Assembly: GCA_022448605.1 (NCBI GenBank)
Contig: JAKVCM010000019.1
Span: forward strand, 1 to 54,503
Source of the DNA: Puniceicoccaceae bacterium
Lineage (GTDB): Bacteria > Verrucomicrobiota > Verrucomicrobiia > Opitutales > Coraliomargaritaceae
Direction: 5' to 3'
Length of the DNA stretch: 54,503 bases
Positions 26,193-35,995 of the stretch are shown here, piece by piece (positions within the stretch are counted from its first letter, which is position 1; each line of letters begins with the position of its first letter). Under the pieces are notes generated by a model. The model saw only the letters and a list, made by a program, of their open reading frames with translations. It made no database searches and was not told where the DNA came from. The translations under genes and the position numbers were made by a program.

Positions 26193-26588
26193 TCAGTCTT
26201 TTGCCAGCACCGATTTGCGGCTGCGAAGAAGTTGAACGAGTGAAGAAATGGATGCAAATAGCATCCCTGTGATCAATGCTGCAGCAAACAACTTCGGTTC
26301 GCCCTCAGAGTATGCCTGCCAACTGACGACGGAGCGCCAAGCGAAGGCAGCGCACAGCATGAGCGTCGTCAAGCCAGCTGCCAATAGCGCGAGTAGTCGT
26401 CCACCCTTGAGTATCCAAAATCCCCAAAACGCGCTAAGTGTTCCAAAAGTCCCACCTGAGATGAGCGCGGTCTTTGCTGCCTCGGGGTTGGAGGCGTAAC
26501 CGGCTAATCCGCAAGCGATTAAAAAAATGCCAAAGCCTACATACCAACGGCCGATTTTATTTCTATCATTACCCATATTAAATGACAT
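26193..26588 (-). CDS. Small membrane protein, possibly TMEM14-like
   Basis: 131 residues from the ATG at 26588; the open frame extends 25 codons further, but those residues are polar and unlikely. Four hydrophobic helices are visible, with Gly-rich patches (ISGGTFGTLSAFWGFWILKGGR) resembling the TMEM14 / Tmemb_14 family of small integral membrane proteins. No function can be assigned. A short gene of unknown function follows 7 bases later. Confidence 0.6.
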   Translation of the reverse strand: MSFNMGNDRNKIGRWYVGFGIFLIACGLAGYASNPEAAKTALISGGTFGTLSAFWGFWILKGGRLLALLAAGLTTLMLCAAFAWRSVVSWQAYSEGEPKLFAAALITGMLFASISSLVQLLRSRKSVLAKD

Positions 26589-26731
26589 ATTGAGAAACGC
26601 TAGATCCGTCAACTCTTCGTAGCGGAATACCAGCCGTGTTTGCACGCCTTTCTTGCCAAGCATTCAAAGTCGAGTTTGAGATAGTAAATTATGCGCTTTT
26701 TTTTGCGGCTGGCTTAAGGCGATCTCAGTCG

Positions 26732-27439
26732 CTACCTTTGTAATGCCTTCTGCGCTTCGTGTATAGCCACGATTGAGAAGGTTAGCCCCGTCGCTTCGAC
26801 GGTCTCGTAACCGGCCTCTTTGAGCTGTTCCGTCAGAGCTTCTTTGCTTGGAAAGTCTTCAATCGTGCCTGCGAGGTAATCATAGGCACTCTTATCTCCT
26901 GTTGCAAGGGCAGCTACCCAAGGCAGAATGAGTTTAAGATAGAAATAGTAGATTGGGCTGAACCATTTGTCGGGTTGCGAGAATTCTAAGACGAAAAGAC
27001 TGCCTCCTGGGCGGAGCACGCGGAGAATTTCTCTCAACCCGCGCAGTCGATTTTCGAAGTTACGCACGCCGAACGAAATCGTGACTGCATCGACCGAGTT
27101 GTCGTCCAATGGCAAGTCCATGCAGTCGCCAAATTCAAACTTTATATCAGAATAGCTCGCCTTGGATGCACGCTTAGCACGAGCTTCTTTGAGCATCGGT
27201 TCGCAAAAGTCCAATCCAGTAACCGGAATCCCAGTGCCTATGCGATCACGCAGTTTGAAGGCAACATCACCGCTCCCAGTTGCTAAGTCGACCATGTCTT
27301 TTGGAGTACAGGCCTTAACCATTCGGGTGAGTACCCGCCTCCAGTAAAAATCCACACCTCCGCTCAGAAGGTGATTGGCTAGGTCGTAGCGCCCGGCGAT
27401 TCCGGCGAATATTTTATTGACTGATTTTCCTTCTGGCAT
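26732..27439 (-). CDS. ubiE: UbiE/MenG C-methyltransferase (quinone synthesis)
   Basis: SAM-dependent methyltransferase for the late C-methylation of demethylmenaquinone or the ubiquinone precursor. 235 residues. The N-terminal signature [20 protein letters not shown] near residue 6 and motif [16 protein letters not shown] near residue 48 are clear. The second signature [20 protein letters not shown] lies near residue 125 and [13 protein letters not shown] follows. No other quinone genes are nearby. Menaquinone is the likelier quinone in this phylum, which is an inference. Confidence 0.95.
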   Translation of the reverse strand: MPEGKSVNKIFAGIAGRYDLANHLLSGGVDFYWRRVLTRMVKACTPKDMVDLATGSGDVAFKLRDRIGTGIPVTGLDFCEPMLKEARAKRASKASYSDIKFEFGDCMDLPLDDNSVDAVTISFGVRNFENRLRGLREILRVLRPGGSLFVLEFSQPDKWFSPIYYFYLKLILPWVAALATGDKSAYDYLAGTIEDFPSKEALTEQLKEAGYETVEATGLTFSIVAIHEAQKALQR

Positions 27440-27597
27440 AAAGCTGGGCTCTGCGTGGAATGAAATTTGAGATAGTTGCGACGTATTCTATATGATAGAA
27501 AACCAAACTCCTGCTTGTCCGTTATTAAGCAAGTTAGAATAGCAGAAACCTAGTTAAAATGTAATCAGTCGACCAGCTGTAAAAAGCTGTAGTTACA

Positions 27598-27622
27598 GTG
27601 GGACGCACAGCGCGAGTCCCAC
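27598..27622 (-). terminator. Possible terminator after the ClpX-like gene
   Basis: Perfect 7-bp inverted repeat GTGGGAC/GTCCCAC starting 8 bases beyond the stop of the ClpX-like gene. The T-tract on the minus strand is displaced, following a second weak hairpin near 27575-27590, so the call is tentative. Confidence 0.4.
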
Positions 27623-27629
27623 AACACAA

Positions 27630-29237
27630 TTACAAACATTCTTTTACGCACTCAATACTCCGAACGACCCATTTGGAAAGTTCCTTATCTGGATTTTCAA
27701 TTGCTAGTTTACCTAACTTGAAGACGGTCTGGCCTGTGTTGCGGTTGATGATGGTGAGCCCGTGCTCAAAATCTTTAAACTTTTCGTCACAAATAGACTG
27801 GATCGTTTGGTCGTGCTTGTTGGCTTCGGTAATCAAGGTTTTAATAGCGAGGGGTTTAAACTCTAATGTAAAGCCGTAGGACTTTTCAAAAGCGGCTGCG
27901 TAGCGTTTCACGTCGCCCTCCCAGACTGTGCTTTGCAGATGGGCGTTTTTCCCTTTGAGTGCCTGGAGGCAGCTTAATGGATCAGCGACCATTTCAGTCG
28001 TCACTTCAAAGTGCTTGATCGCGGTTGAGGGCAGCTCAAACTTGTAGTCGCGGAAGAGTCGTTCCATCACGGTCATAATGCCGCGTGCGCCCGTGCCTTC
28101 TTTACTTGCCGTCTCGGCGATACTCATGATGGCCTCGGGCGTTATGCTGAAATTGATCCCGTAGCCGCGAAAGTCATCACGATACTGGTGTAGAATGCTG
28201 CCCTCAGAGGTGGTCAATATATGTGCTAAGTCTTTAGCCGAGAGCCCCGAGCAAGCGCAGCGAACGGGCACGCGTCCAATGAATTCTGGTTCGAATCCGT
28301 ATTTGATAAAGTCGCTTGTCTCTGCGTTTTGCAGGTAGGTAGAAATGTCTTCCTTGGCATCACTCACATCCGCGCCAAAGCCCATTTCGTTTTGGGAGAC
28401 TCGCTTCTTGATCGATTCGGCTAGTTTGTCGAAAGCACCGCTCACTATAAAGAGGATATTTTTTGTGTTGATCGATTTGCGCTTCGGCTTGCCACCACGT
28501 TGGATTTCCATCACAGCCTGCATCTGCGCCATCATGTCGCTTGGGCTGTAGAGGTTGACCTCGGTCTCCTCCATCAGCTTGAGCAAGTTGATCTGTACGC
28601 CGCGCCCGGAGACGTCGCGACTGCCAGTACTGCCTTCGCTGGCGATCTTATCGATTTCATCTATGAAGATGATGCCCTTTTCTGCCAATTCAATGTCGCC
28701 ATTAGCTGCCTTGACGAGATCTCGCACTAGATCTTCCACATCGGACCCCACGTAGCCTGTCTCTGAGAATTTCGTCGCATCCGCCTTAACGAAGGGCACC
28801 CCGATCAAGCGCGCCACGTTTTTCATTAGGTAGGTTTTACCCACACCTGTCGGTCCTAGAAGGAGAATGTTTTGTTTGCTGTATTCAGTCGCTTCCGAGT
28901 TCTTGCCCGAGAGGGTCGCGCGGACATGATTGTAGTGGTCGCAAATCGCGACGGATAGTACCTTCTTCGCATCATCTTGCCTAATGACAAAACGATTTAG
29001 GTGGTCGCGGATTTCCTTTGGTTTGAGCTGGAAATTCCGGATATTTTCCAGTGCCTCCGCACTCTTGTCTTCGTCAGTAGAGGCCTTTGAATCGGTTATG
29101 ACTTCCTCTGGTTCGTCTCGAAAGGGGTCGTCTTCAGGGAATTCGTGCGCAGAAATTTTTACATTAGAATCCTTGAACAATTCTTTTAGTTGCTTTTGGA
29201 TCTCCTCTAACGGATTGGGCGGTTCTTTATTACTCAT
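27630..29237 (-). CDS. ClpX-like AAA+ ATPase lacking the zinc-binding domain
   Basis: 535 residues, about 110 more than typical ClpX. The first 65 residues are acidic and lack the Cys4 zinc domain of ClpX. The ATPase core has Walker [12 protein letters not shown] (about 125-135), the pore loop [10 protein letters not shown], Walker [12 protein letters not shown] and the [12 protein letters not shown] sensor region. Where ClpX has its ClpP-binding IGF loop this protein has MGF ([11 protein letters not shown]). A roughly 100-residue C-terminal extension after the usual ClpX end is not recognised. It may be an unfoldase with or without ClpP; no clpP is in the window. It is divergent from the IHF/HU gene. 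Confidence 0.85.
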   Translation of the reverse strand: MSNKEPPNPLEEIQKQLKELFKDSNVKISAHEFPEDDPFRDEPEEVITDSKASTDEDKSAEALENIRNFQLKPKEIRDHLNRFVIRQDDAKKVLSVAICDHYNHVRATLSGKNSEATEYSKQNILLLGPTGVGKTYLMKNVARLIGVPFVKADATKFSETGYVGSDVEDLVRDLVKAANGDIELAEKGIIFIDEIDKIASEGSTGSRDVSGRGVQINLLKLMEETEVNLYSPSDMMAQMQAVMEIQRGGKPKRKSINTKNILFIVSGAFDKLAESIKKRVSQNEMGFGADVSDAKEDISTYLQNAETSDFIKYGFEPEFIGRVPVRCACSGLSAKDLAHILTTSEGSILHQYRDDFRGYGINFSITPEAIMSIAETASKEGTGARGIMTVMERLFRDYKFELPSTAIKHFEVTTEMVADPLSCLQALKGKNAHLQSTVWEGDVKRYAAAFEKSYGFTLEFKPLAIKTLITEANKHDQTIQSICDEKFKDFEHGLTIINRNTGQTVFKLGKLAIENPDKELSKWVVRSIECVKECL

Positions 29238-29339
29238 TTTTCTAGTTTGACAGTGTTTTCTCGTTCCTAAGTATCAAATACACACTAACTTTTATTTTCA
29301 TTACATCAAGCTCACTCAGTAACCCAAGCAAACTTTAGG

Positions 29340-29660
29340 ATGTCCAATAACCTTACCAAACGCGATATCGTTTTAGATATTTACGACAAAACTGATTTTC
29401 CGCAAAAAGAGGTGCGTGAAACTGTGCAGCTCACTCTTGACGCCATCGCAAGAGCTTTGAGTGAAGGGCGCAATGTAGAGCTGCGAAATTTCGGTGTCTT
29501 CGAGGTTCAAATTCGCAAGTCGCGCATCGGCCGCAATCCGAACAAGCCTGAAACGGATGTTGTCATTCCAAAGCGCGCCGTGATTAAATTCAAGGCCGGC
29601 AAGGAGTTAAAAGCGCAGCTTAAAGAAATGGATGTCGATGCCCACGAAGGGGGCGAATAA
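29340..29660 (+). CDS. IHF/HU family DNA-binding protein
   Basis: 106 residues, basic DNA-bending histone-like protein. The N-terminal helices (LTKRDIVLDIYDKTDF), the strand ELRNFGVFEV near residue 50, the beta-arm with GRNPNKPETDVVIPKRAVIKF, and the final helix match IHF/HU. The arm keeps the intercalating Pro (RNPNKP). A 15-residue acidic tail extends past the usual end. It lies 60 bases before hisS on the same strand. Confidence 0.93.
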   Translation: MSNNLTKRDIVLDIYDKTDFPQKEVRETVQLTLDAIARALSEGRNVELRNFGVFEVQIRKSRIGRNPNKPETDVVIPKRAVIKFKAGKELKAQLKEMDVDAHEGGE

Positions 29661-29720
29661 GTTAAATTCGAATCAATCGGATTAATGACCGACCCTTTAT
29701 TTTATTAAGGGATATTCTTT

Positions 29721-31055
29721 ATGCAGTTTGAAACCCTACCTGGTTTTCGGGAATTTTATCCGAAGGCATGTGCCCGTCGAAATCACATATTTGCGTGCTG
29801 GCGTTCTGTCGCGCGTGCGTTTAATTTTCTGGAGTATGACGCTCCTGTTCTAGAGCCCTTAGAGCTTTATATTGAAAAGTCGGGCGAAGAGATTGTAGAC
29901 CAGCTCTTCAACTTTGAGGATCGTGGTGGGCGAACAGTGGCTCTGCGTCCTGAGATGACACCCTCACTTGCTCGGTTAATTGGTGCAAAGGCCAATAGTC
30001 TTAAGCGTCCTGTGAAATGGTTTAATATCGGCGAACATTATCGATACGAACGCCCGCAGAAGGGACGCCTTCGCGCCTTTTATCAGCTAAATGTCGATAT
30101 TTTTGGTGAACAAGGCTCCGCAGCTGACGCTGAGTTGATCACGCTACTCTGCCAGTCCTTACAAAGCTTCGGCCTTAACGACAGCGATTTCAAAGTCCGA
30201 CTTAGTGACCGCGACCTTTGGCTACTTATGTTAGCAGCCGAAGGTCTTGACGAAGCAGGTAGTGCAACAGTGCTTGGTATTATTGATAAGATGAAGCGCA
30301 CCGACCGCACAAAAACAATCGAAAAGCTGGCCCTCATGCTCGGCGATGAAGCCGAAGATTTTCTTGGTAGGATTGAGGAAGCCATCGCGATCCACGATTT
30401 TGATACATTACGTACTTACATCGACAACTTGCCGCTAGAAGGCGATCTCGCCGCTCAAGCTAAAACTCGCATTGAAGAATGGTCTCAACTTTTGCGTGAC
30501 CTCTCGGCCTCTGGTGTGGGTGACTTTATTCAAATTGATCTCGGGATCGTTCGTGGACTAGCCTATTATACTGGTTTTGTTTTTGAAGCTTTTGAAGCCA
30601 GCGGCGAAGGCCGCGCACTCGCTGGGGGAGGGCGCTACGACGCGCTCGTTAAAAAACTCGGTGGCCCCGATATGCCTGCTGTCGGTTTCGCGATGGGCGA
30701 TGTCACTTTAGTCGATCTGCTAGAAAGCAAATCGTTAGTTCCAGAATATATTCAAAGCCCTGAGTTCATCGTGATCGTTGGAGGTGAAGATGAACGCGCT
30801 GTCGCATTGGCTGACGCTGCACAACTACGTGCGGTCGGTTATCGAATTGAGTATCCATTCAAAAACCAAGGTTTCGCTAAGCAGTTTAAATCGGCCAACC
30901 AATCCGGTGCCCGCTTCGCTCTGATCTACGGTAGCGAAGAACTTGAACGCGGGGTAGTCAAGGTTCGCGACCTCTCAAAAGGCAGCGAGATTGAAATCCC
31001 CCGCGATCAGTTACTCATGCAAGTTCCTACTCTTCTCGCGGGAGTAATCAAGTAG
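29721..31055 (+). CDS. hisS: Histidyl-tRNA synthetase
   Basis: Class II synthetase, 444 residues. Motif 1 region APVLEPLELYIEKSGEEIVDQLF, motif 2 WFNIGEHYRYERPQKGRLRAFYQ, and the histidine-specific motif DLGIVRGLAYYTGFVFEAF are all clear. Motif 3 (ALAGGGRYDALVKKLGG then AVGFAMGDV) follows. The C-terminal 100 residues form the anticodon-binding domain, which argues against the shorter paralogue HisZ. It is downstream of the IHF/HU gene. Confidence 0.95.
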   Translation: MQFETLPGFREFYPKACARRNHIFACWRSVARAFNFLEYDAPVLEPLELYIEKSGEEIVDQLFNFEDRGGRTVALRPEMTPSLARLIGAKANSLKRPVKWFNIGEHYRYERPQKGRLRAFYQLNVDIFGEQGSAADAELITLLCQSLQSFGLNDSDFKVRLSDRDLWLLMLAAEGLDEAGSATVLGIIDKMKRTDRTKTIEKLALMLGDEAEDFLGRIEEAIAIHDFDTLRTYIDNLPLEGDLAAQAKTRIEEWSQLLRDLSASGVGDFIQIDLGIVRGLAYYTGFVFEAFEASGEGRALAGGGRYDALVKKLGGPDMPAVGFAMGDVTLVDLLESKSLVPEYIQSPEFIVIVGGEDERAVALADAAQLRAVGYRIEYPFKNQGFAKQFKSANQSGARFALIYGSEELERGVVKVRDLSKGSEIEIPRDQLLMQVPTLLAGVIK

Positions 31056-31279
31056 AAGCAACAGAACCTATTATAAAGTGAAAAAATATCCAAAGTTTGT
31101 TTTTATTGGTTGCCAGAGATGAGAATTCTTAATCGCGCGCCTTAAATTTTAGTTATTACTAAGCTAACTTTAAAGCTAAGTCTGGTCCACTAAGCTCTGG
31201 ATCATTCAAATGGACTCAAAGCGATGTAGTTTATGGATCTGCTTAAAAAGTGCATACTCCCGCCTAAGCGGAAAACTTG

Positions 31280-32139
31280 CTACCGTAGAACAGATGGAAG
31301 TCCAAACAGCTTTGAGAGTAAGCCTGGATTGATGGCAGCGCTATTAATTTGGATTTTACTCACCGCATTATTTTCTTGCGAAACTGTCAGTTGAAAGGGT
31401 GTTGCTAGGCCATCGAGATCGCGATAATCGTTAAAAATGGTTTCGGTTGTTTTACCATTAGGGCGGGTATGTCTTTCGGCGAGCGGGTAAATAGTCTGAG
31501 GGTCGATAAAAATCAAGTAAGTATCACCATAGGCATCCATTACTCTTACTTTTAGACTGTCCTTTTCTGCCCACTGCTCGCCTTCGATCTCCAAAATCTG
31601 GCCTTCGCCTTGACTGGCGCTGACGATCAAGTCAAAAAAGCAAGTTTGTTTTATCCAATGCAGCGCTTCATCTCCCTCGATACGAACATAATTAACTTCT
31701 TGTAGTTATGGCGAACGGACGCACCGCCAGACAATTTCGGCATTGGCACCGTAAGTAATTTCCTTCAAGCCTTGCTTGACTAGGACCGCATCTTATTCGG
31801 GCGTTTTTTAATTAAGGTAAAAGTTTCGCTTATGCCGTCGCGTTCAATCGTTCCCGCCAAACGTAACGTTTGCGTGCGGCGGAGTAGATCTGGCTTGCAG
31901 TTGACAGAGAGATAGGCCGTCGTGAACGTCTTTGGATCGCTCAACTCTTCTATGGAGCCGTATGGTAATTGAGCTGCGACTGGGGCAGATTTATCTTAGC
32001 TCACTTTGTTATTTATAACCGAATAGGCTACTGCAGCGGCAAGTCCTAGCATCCCAAAACAGGGTAGTAGCCGACACAGCTTTTGGAGTGTGGTCGATTG
32101 CCCATTAATGACTTTAGTATCGGTATAGGCGGGGCTCAT
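31280..32139 (-). pseudogene. Decayed LolA-like / outer-membrane lipoprotein-sorting-type gene
   Basis: An ATG at 32139 opens a frame with one membrane segment (CFGMLGLAAAVAYSVI), ended by TAA at 31996-31998. The same frame reads on as a strand-rich exported-domain sequence (LRLAGTIERDGISETFTLIKK) to a TAG at 31780-31782. A shifted frame from near 31785 continues naturally (VLVKQGLKEITYGANAEIVW), is broken by TAA at 31706-31708, and then runs to TAG 31280. The intact part ends in a domain with YLIFIDPQTIYPLAERH and FNDYRDLDGLATPF, resembling LolA-like carriers. Three lesions make it a pseudogene. Confidence 0.75.
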
Positions 32140-32411
32140 GGCATTATCTTACTACATAAAATTGCATAAATTTTATTCACGCTATAGTTAATTATATAGT
32201 CAAACTTCGCTTATAATTTTAGTCTAAGGGTAATCATTGTTTTTCGCACTGCCTTGGTGTCTGATACACTTGAATACATCGCAACTTTGTTTTTTTGAGT
32301 TTACTGCTACTTTGAATGACAAAATAGCGTTTGGACTGCCTTTTCTGAAGTCTTGCAATAAATGCAAGTAGCATATCTTCTTTTAGCCAGTCAAAGTTAG
32401 GAAGCAAAATT

Positions 32412-34097
32412 ATGGCCAAGCCCACACCTACTTTCCATTACCAAAAGCAGTTTCCTCTCGGAAAAGATAAGACAAAGTATCGCTTACTCACAGATGGCTT
32501 TGTCGAAACCGTCGATTTTGGCGCTGAATCCATGCTGAAGGTCGATCCAAAGGCTCTAACTTATCTGGCAGAAACAGCGATGAAAGACATCTCCTTTCTA
32601 CTCCGCACTGAGCACTTGGAGAAAGTTGCTGCGATTCTAGACGATCCTGAAGCTACGGAAAATGACCGCACGATTGCGTTGACTATGCTTAGAAATGCCG
32701 AGGTGTCCGCTCATGGAGTTTTGCCCTTTTGTCAAGACACGGGAACTGCGATCATTTTCGGTAAAAAAGGTCAAGGCGTCTGGACGGGTGGGGGCGACGA
32801 GGCCGCGCTTTCGGAAGGCGTCTATAATGCATACACTAAAGAAAATTTGCGCTATTCGCAGATGGCACCGCTCTCTATGTACGAGGAGGCCAACACTGCT
32901 TGCAACTTGCCCGCTCAGATCGACTTGCAAGCGACAGATAGTGATAGCTACGACTTCCTTTTCGTCGCCAAGGGTGGGGGTTCGGCCAATAAGACCTTTT
33001 TCTATCAAGAAACTAAGGCTCTACTTAATCCAGCCAATCTTGAAAAATTTTGTATCGAGAAAATGGGCACGCTCGGCACCTCTGCTTGTCCGCCGTATCA
33101 TATCGCTTTTGTAATAGGCGGCACCTCAGCCGAGTCCTGCCTGAAAACAGTTAAGCTGGCTTCCACTAAATACTACGATGAATTACCGATCGAGGGCAAC
33201 GAGTACGGTCAAGCTTTCCGTGACACCGTGCTCGAAGCCAAGCTACTAGAATACACGCGCAAGATGGGCTACGGGGCCCAGTTCGGTGGTAAATATTTTG
33301 CCCTTGATGTGCGCGTCGTACGTCTGCCGCGTCACGGAGCTTCTTGTCCTGTTGGGCTTGGTGTTTCTTGCTCTGCGGACCGCAACGCCAAGGCACGGAT
33401 TGACAAGGATGGAGTCTGGCTTGAGCAGCTTGAAGAAAACCCAGGTCGTTTTATTCCTATCGAAGGTGAGATTGCGAAGCCGGAAGATGTCGTTGCGATC
33501 AATTTGAACCGCCCAATGAAAGACATTCTTGCCGATCTGAATCAATACCCTGTAGCTACACCGCTTTCGCTGAGTGGCACGATCGTTGTTGGGCGCGATA
33601 TTGCACATGCGAAGATCCAAGAACGCCTTGATCAGGGGAAAGGCATGCCGGACTATTTAAAAAATCATCCGATCTACTACGCGGGCCCTGCAAAGACGCC
33701 TGCCGGTAAACCTTCTGGTTCTTTCGGTCCCACCACGGCTGGGCGTATGGATAGCTATGTGCATGCTTTTCAGAAAGAGGGCGGTTCTATGATCATGTTA
33801 GCCAAAGGTAATCGCTCAAAGCAAGTCACAGATGCCTGCAAAGAATTTGGCGGTTTCTACCTCGGTTCCATTGGTGGTCCCGCCGCTTTATTGGCGGAGC
33901 ATAATATTAAAAATGTTGAAGTAATTGAATACCCTGAACTCGGAATGGAAGCTATCTGGAAGATTGAAGTGGAAGACTTCCCCGCATACATTCTGATCGA
34001 TGATAAGGGTAACGACTTCTTCGCCGATGTCCGCACAGCTTGCTCGCAATGCGCCTTGAGCGCTTACGAAAATGCTCGCGTCAATATGACTCAATAG
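32412..34097 (+). CDS. Fumarate hydratase class I (iron-sulfur)
   Basis: 561 residues, with the alpha and beta parts fused, as in FumA/FumB. It interconverts fumarate and malate in the TCA cycle using a [4Fe-4S] cluster. The likely cluster cysteines lie in [10 protein letters not shown] (about residue 110), [10 protein letters not shown] (about 224) and GVSCSADRN (about 315). The substrate-binding [15 protein letters not shown] and [11 protein letters not shown] blocks in the C-terminal part are typical. An AGGA stretch precedes the ATG by about 8 bases, one of the few Shine-Dalgarno-like sites here. Class I enzymes are oxygen-sensitive. Confidence 0.95.
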   Translation: MAKPTPTFHYQKQFPLGKDKTKYRLLTDGFVETVDFGAESMLKVDPKALTYLAETAMKDISFLLRTEHLEKVAAILDDPEATENDRTIALTMLRNAEVSAHGVLPFCQDTGTAIIFGKKGQGVWTGGGDEAALSEGVYNAYTKENLRYSQMAPLSMYEEANTACNLPAQIDLQATDSDSYDFLFVAKGGGSANKTFFYQETKALLNPANLEKFCIEKMGTLGTSACPPYHIAFVIGGTSAESCLKTVKLASTKYYDELPIEGNEYGQAFRDTVLEAKLLEYTRKMGYGAQFGGKYFALDVRVVRLPRHGASCPVGLGVSCSADRNAKARIDKDGVWLEQLEENPGRFIPIEGEIAKPEDVVAINLNRPMKDILADLNQYPVATPLSLSGTIVVGRDIAHAKIQERLDQGKGMPDYLKNHPIYYAGPAKTPAGKPSGSFGPTTAGRMDSYVHAFQKEGGSMIMLAKGNRSKQVTDACKEFGGFYLGSIGGPAALLAEHNIKNVEVIEYPELGMEAIWKIEVEDFPAYILIDDKGNDFFADVRTACSQCALSAYENARVNMTQ

Positions 34098-34205
34098 TTC
34101 CGCACTTAATCCAGATTGTGTGTAGAACATTTTTTGAATCATTGTTCGATATTTATTATTCAATATTGTAATCTGAGTGGTTTCGTCTAAATTAGTAAAC
34201 TCCCT

Positions 34206-34616
34206 ATGCGTTTTGTTTTACTCATCTTCGTTAGCTTATCGCTCGTTCTGCAAGTGCATGGCGCGGCTAGTTTGCTAAGCGATTGCCTGAGTCTGGGTAA
34301 TACGTGTAGGATGGACTTGCCAGCGGTATCTACTTGCGGCTGTGAGCATGCGGGCGATTTGCATATGCTGCCCGCTGCCTCAGGAGATTGTCCTTACGAA
34401 TGTTCGAAATGTAATTTGGAGACACACGCCGCTGACATTTTGCTTTCTCTACCATCGATTTCTCGTAAGGCTGAAGTCAATTGGACCTTAGACGCTGTAG
34501 TGAAAATGGCGCTGGCCGAATGGTCTCCCGACCCCTTGATTGTACTATATGACGCTGAAATTGATGCGTCGCCGCCACACCGTCTCATGACGGAGTGGGG
34601 TGTATGGCGTTTATGA
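34206..34616 (+). CDS. Exported Cys-rich protein, first gene of a metal-handling cluster
   Basis: 136 residues with a clear signal peptide (MRFVLLIFVSLSLVLQVHG). The mature protein has clustered cysteines and histidines, for example STCGCEHAGDLH and DCPYECSKCNLETH, a pattern that fits metal binding or disulfides in the periplasm. The C-terminal half lacks Cys. No family is recognised. It is followed by an exported HMA-domain gene 132 bases on and then an outer-membrane-like gene, all on the same strand. Confidence 0.65.
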   Translation: MRFVLLIFVSLSLVLQVHGAASLLSDCLSLGNTCRMDLPAVSTCGCEHAGDLHMLPAASGDCPYECSKCNLETHAADILLSLPSISRKAEVNWTLDAVVKMALAEWSPDPLIVLYDAEIDASPPHRLMTEWGVWRL

Positions 34617-34748
34617 ATCTCGCACTCGCGGACGCGTTACTTGCGTCTGCTTGAAATTGTGCGACGAGTGAACTTATTTTCGTAGAAGTCTCGGCTGGTT
34701 CGTCAGCGCATATCCACTTTATTACAGTCGGGCTTCCTATTACTTACT

Positions 34749-35168
34749 ATGAAACAATTTTCATTATCTATTTTTGCGCTCACTTTTTTGGTAATCGCAA
34801 CACAGGCGCGAAGTACGGAACCAGAGACTACCCCTGAGCTTCGCGATCAAGCCGCGAAGAGGATGGTTGAAAACCACCCAAATTTTCTAGCTATTTATAC
34901 GAAGGGCTTGGTTTGCAACTCTTGCGGCATCGGCCTACGAGTTCATATCGGTAAGCTCGATGGTGTGGATAAATCACAGCTCGCCAAGAGCGTTGAGCTT
35001 GATGTGGAAAAGCAATTGGTCTTGGTCGCCTTTGAGCTAGATGTGGCTATCGACGTCGATGGCGTGCGCGAGGCGATTTATAATGCCGGATATGATCCTG
35101 TCCATTACTACCTCTGGACGGAGATGGGTGGCTTTACGCAAACCGTTTACCCAGTTTCGGAAAAATGA
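34749..35168 (+). CDS. Exported heavy-metal-associated (HMA) domain protein
   Basis: 139 residues with a signal peptide (MKQFSLSIFALTFLVIATQA). One HMA-like ferredoxin-fold domain follows: the metal-binding loop GLVCNSCGIGLRVHIGKLDG near residue 53 with a CxxC pair, then strands ending in VREAIYNAGYDP, the usual HMA end. It probably carries Cu(I) or a similar soft metal in the periplasm, an inference from the family. Soluble HMA proteins are normally cytoplasmic, so the signal peptide is notable. Its stop overlaps the next start (ATGA). Confidence 0.8.
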   Translation: MKQFSLSIFALTFLVIATQARSTEPETTPELRDQAAKRMVENHPNFLAIYTKGLVCNSCGIGLRVHIGKLDGVDKSQLAKSVELDVEKQLVLVAFELDVAIDVDGVREAIYNAGYDPVHYYLWTEMGGFTQTVYPVSEK

Positions 35169-35995
35169 GCCGTCATACTTTTCGTGGCTGCTGCGGTGTT
35201 CTGGCACTAGGCTTCGTTGCGCTCGGCCCATTGCGTGGGGATCAACCGATTATGAATATGATGCCGCGTTGGGATGGGGGTTATGGCTTCCAAGTTCGAG
35301 CGGAGCATATCCACCGATCAGATCTGAAGCAGGGTAAAGATGTGGTTGCGCGCGGCTTTACTGAGGACATTTACCAGTTTCACTTGGAGGGTGTCTACAC
35401 TTGGGATCGTTCGATACGTATCACAGCGAAGCTGCCATATGTTTTGAATGCGCAACGCGAGGTGCCTAGCGCGAGCGGTCAAAAATTGGTGCAGAGTGAT
35501 AATGGAATCGGTGATCTAAGCATGTCTTTGCCGCTGAAGAAATATTTCAACCTCGACGCTCGCTCGGGTTCTTGGACCTTGGCGCCACAGTTACGGATTC
35601 CATTGGGTAGAGAGGACGACGGATTCGAGGTTTGGGACGGCGTCTGGGGGAGTGGACTTTCGTTCGGCTACGAGACGGAGACCTACCATTGGTTTTTTGC
35701 TACAAGTTCTGGCTTCTGGATCTTTGAGCAGCCAGAGCCAGCGGAGTGGACTTACTCGCTCGACCTCGGCTGGAATCCGCGCGAGGACATGCAAATCCTT
35801 TGGGAGAGCGACCTGAGTTGGGACGATGAGAGTAAGTTTTTTCTCTCGGCTGGTCCCGCGCTCTATTGGCGTTGGAATGACAAGACCCATATTCGCATTG
35901 AGTGGAAGCATGACTTCGTCTCGCGCGTGACCTCGTCGCGCCCCGACCACGGCAATGGCGACCGCTTTAGCGCTGGAATTGGATTCGTTTACTAA
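35165..35995 (+). CDS. Outer-membrane beta-barrel-like protein
   Basis: 276 residues. A signal peptide is likely in the first 25 residues. The remainder alternates polar and hydrophobic residues with frequent aromatic girdle residues (for example TYHWFFATSSGFWIF, FFLSAGPALYWRWN) and ends in an aromatic residue (GIGFVY), as outer-membrane barrels do. It overlaps the HMA gene by 4 bases, so the two are translationally coupled. It may be a channel or receptor linked to metal handling, or a MetA-pathway-like barrel protein. It is convergent with rsmB. Confidence 0.7.
   Translation: MSRHTFRGCCGVLALGFVALGPLRGDQPIMNMMPRWDGGYGFQVRAEHIHRSDLKQGKDVVARGFTEDIYQFHLEGVYTWDRSIRITAKLPYVLNAQREVPSASGQKLVQSDNGIGDLSMSLPLKKYFNLDARSGSWTLAPQLRIPLGREDDGFEVWDGVWGSGLSFGYETETYHWFFATSSGFWIFEQPEPAEWTYSLDLGWNPREDMQILWESDLSWDDESKFFLSAGPALYWRWNDKTHIRIEWKHDFVSRVTSSRPDHGNGDRFSAGIGFVY

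Noticed and set aside
32234..32425. 63-residue minus-strand ORF before fumarase
   Set aside because: No homology impression; overlaps the fumarase start and the leader region.
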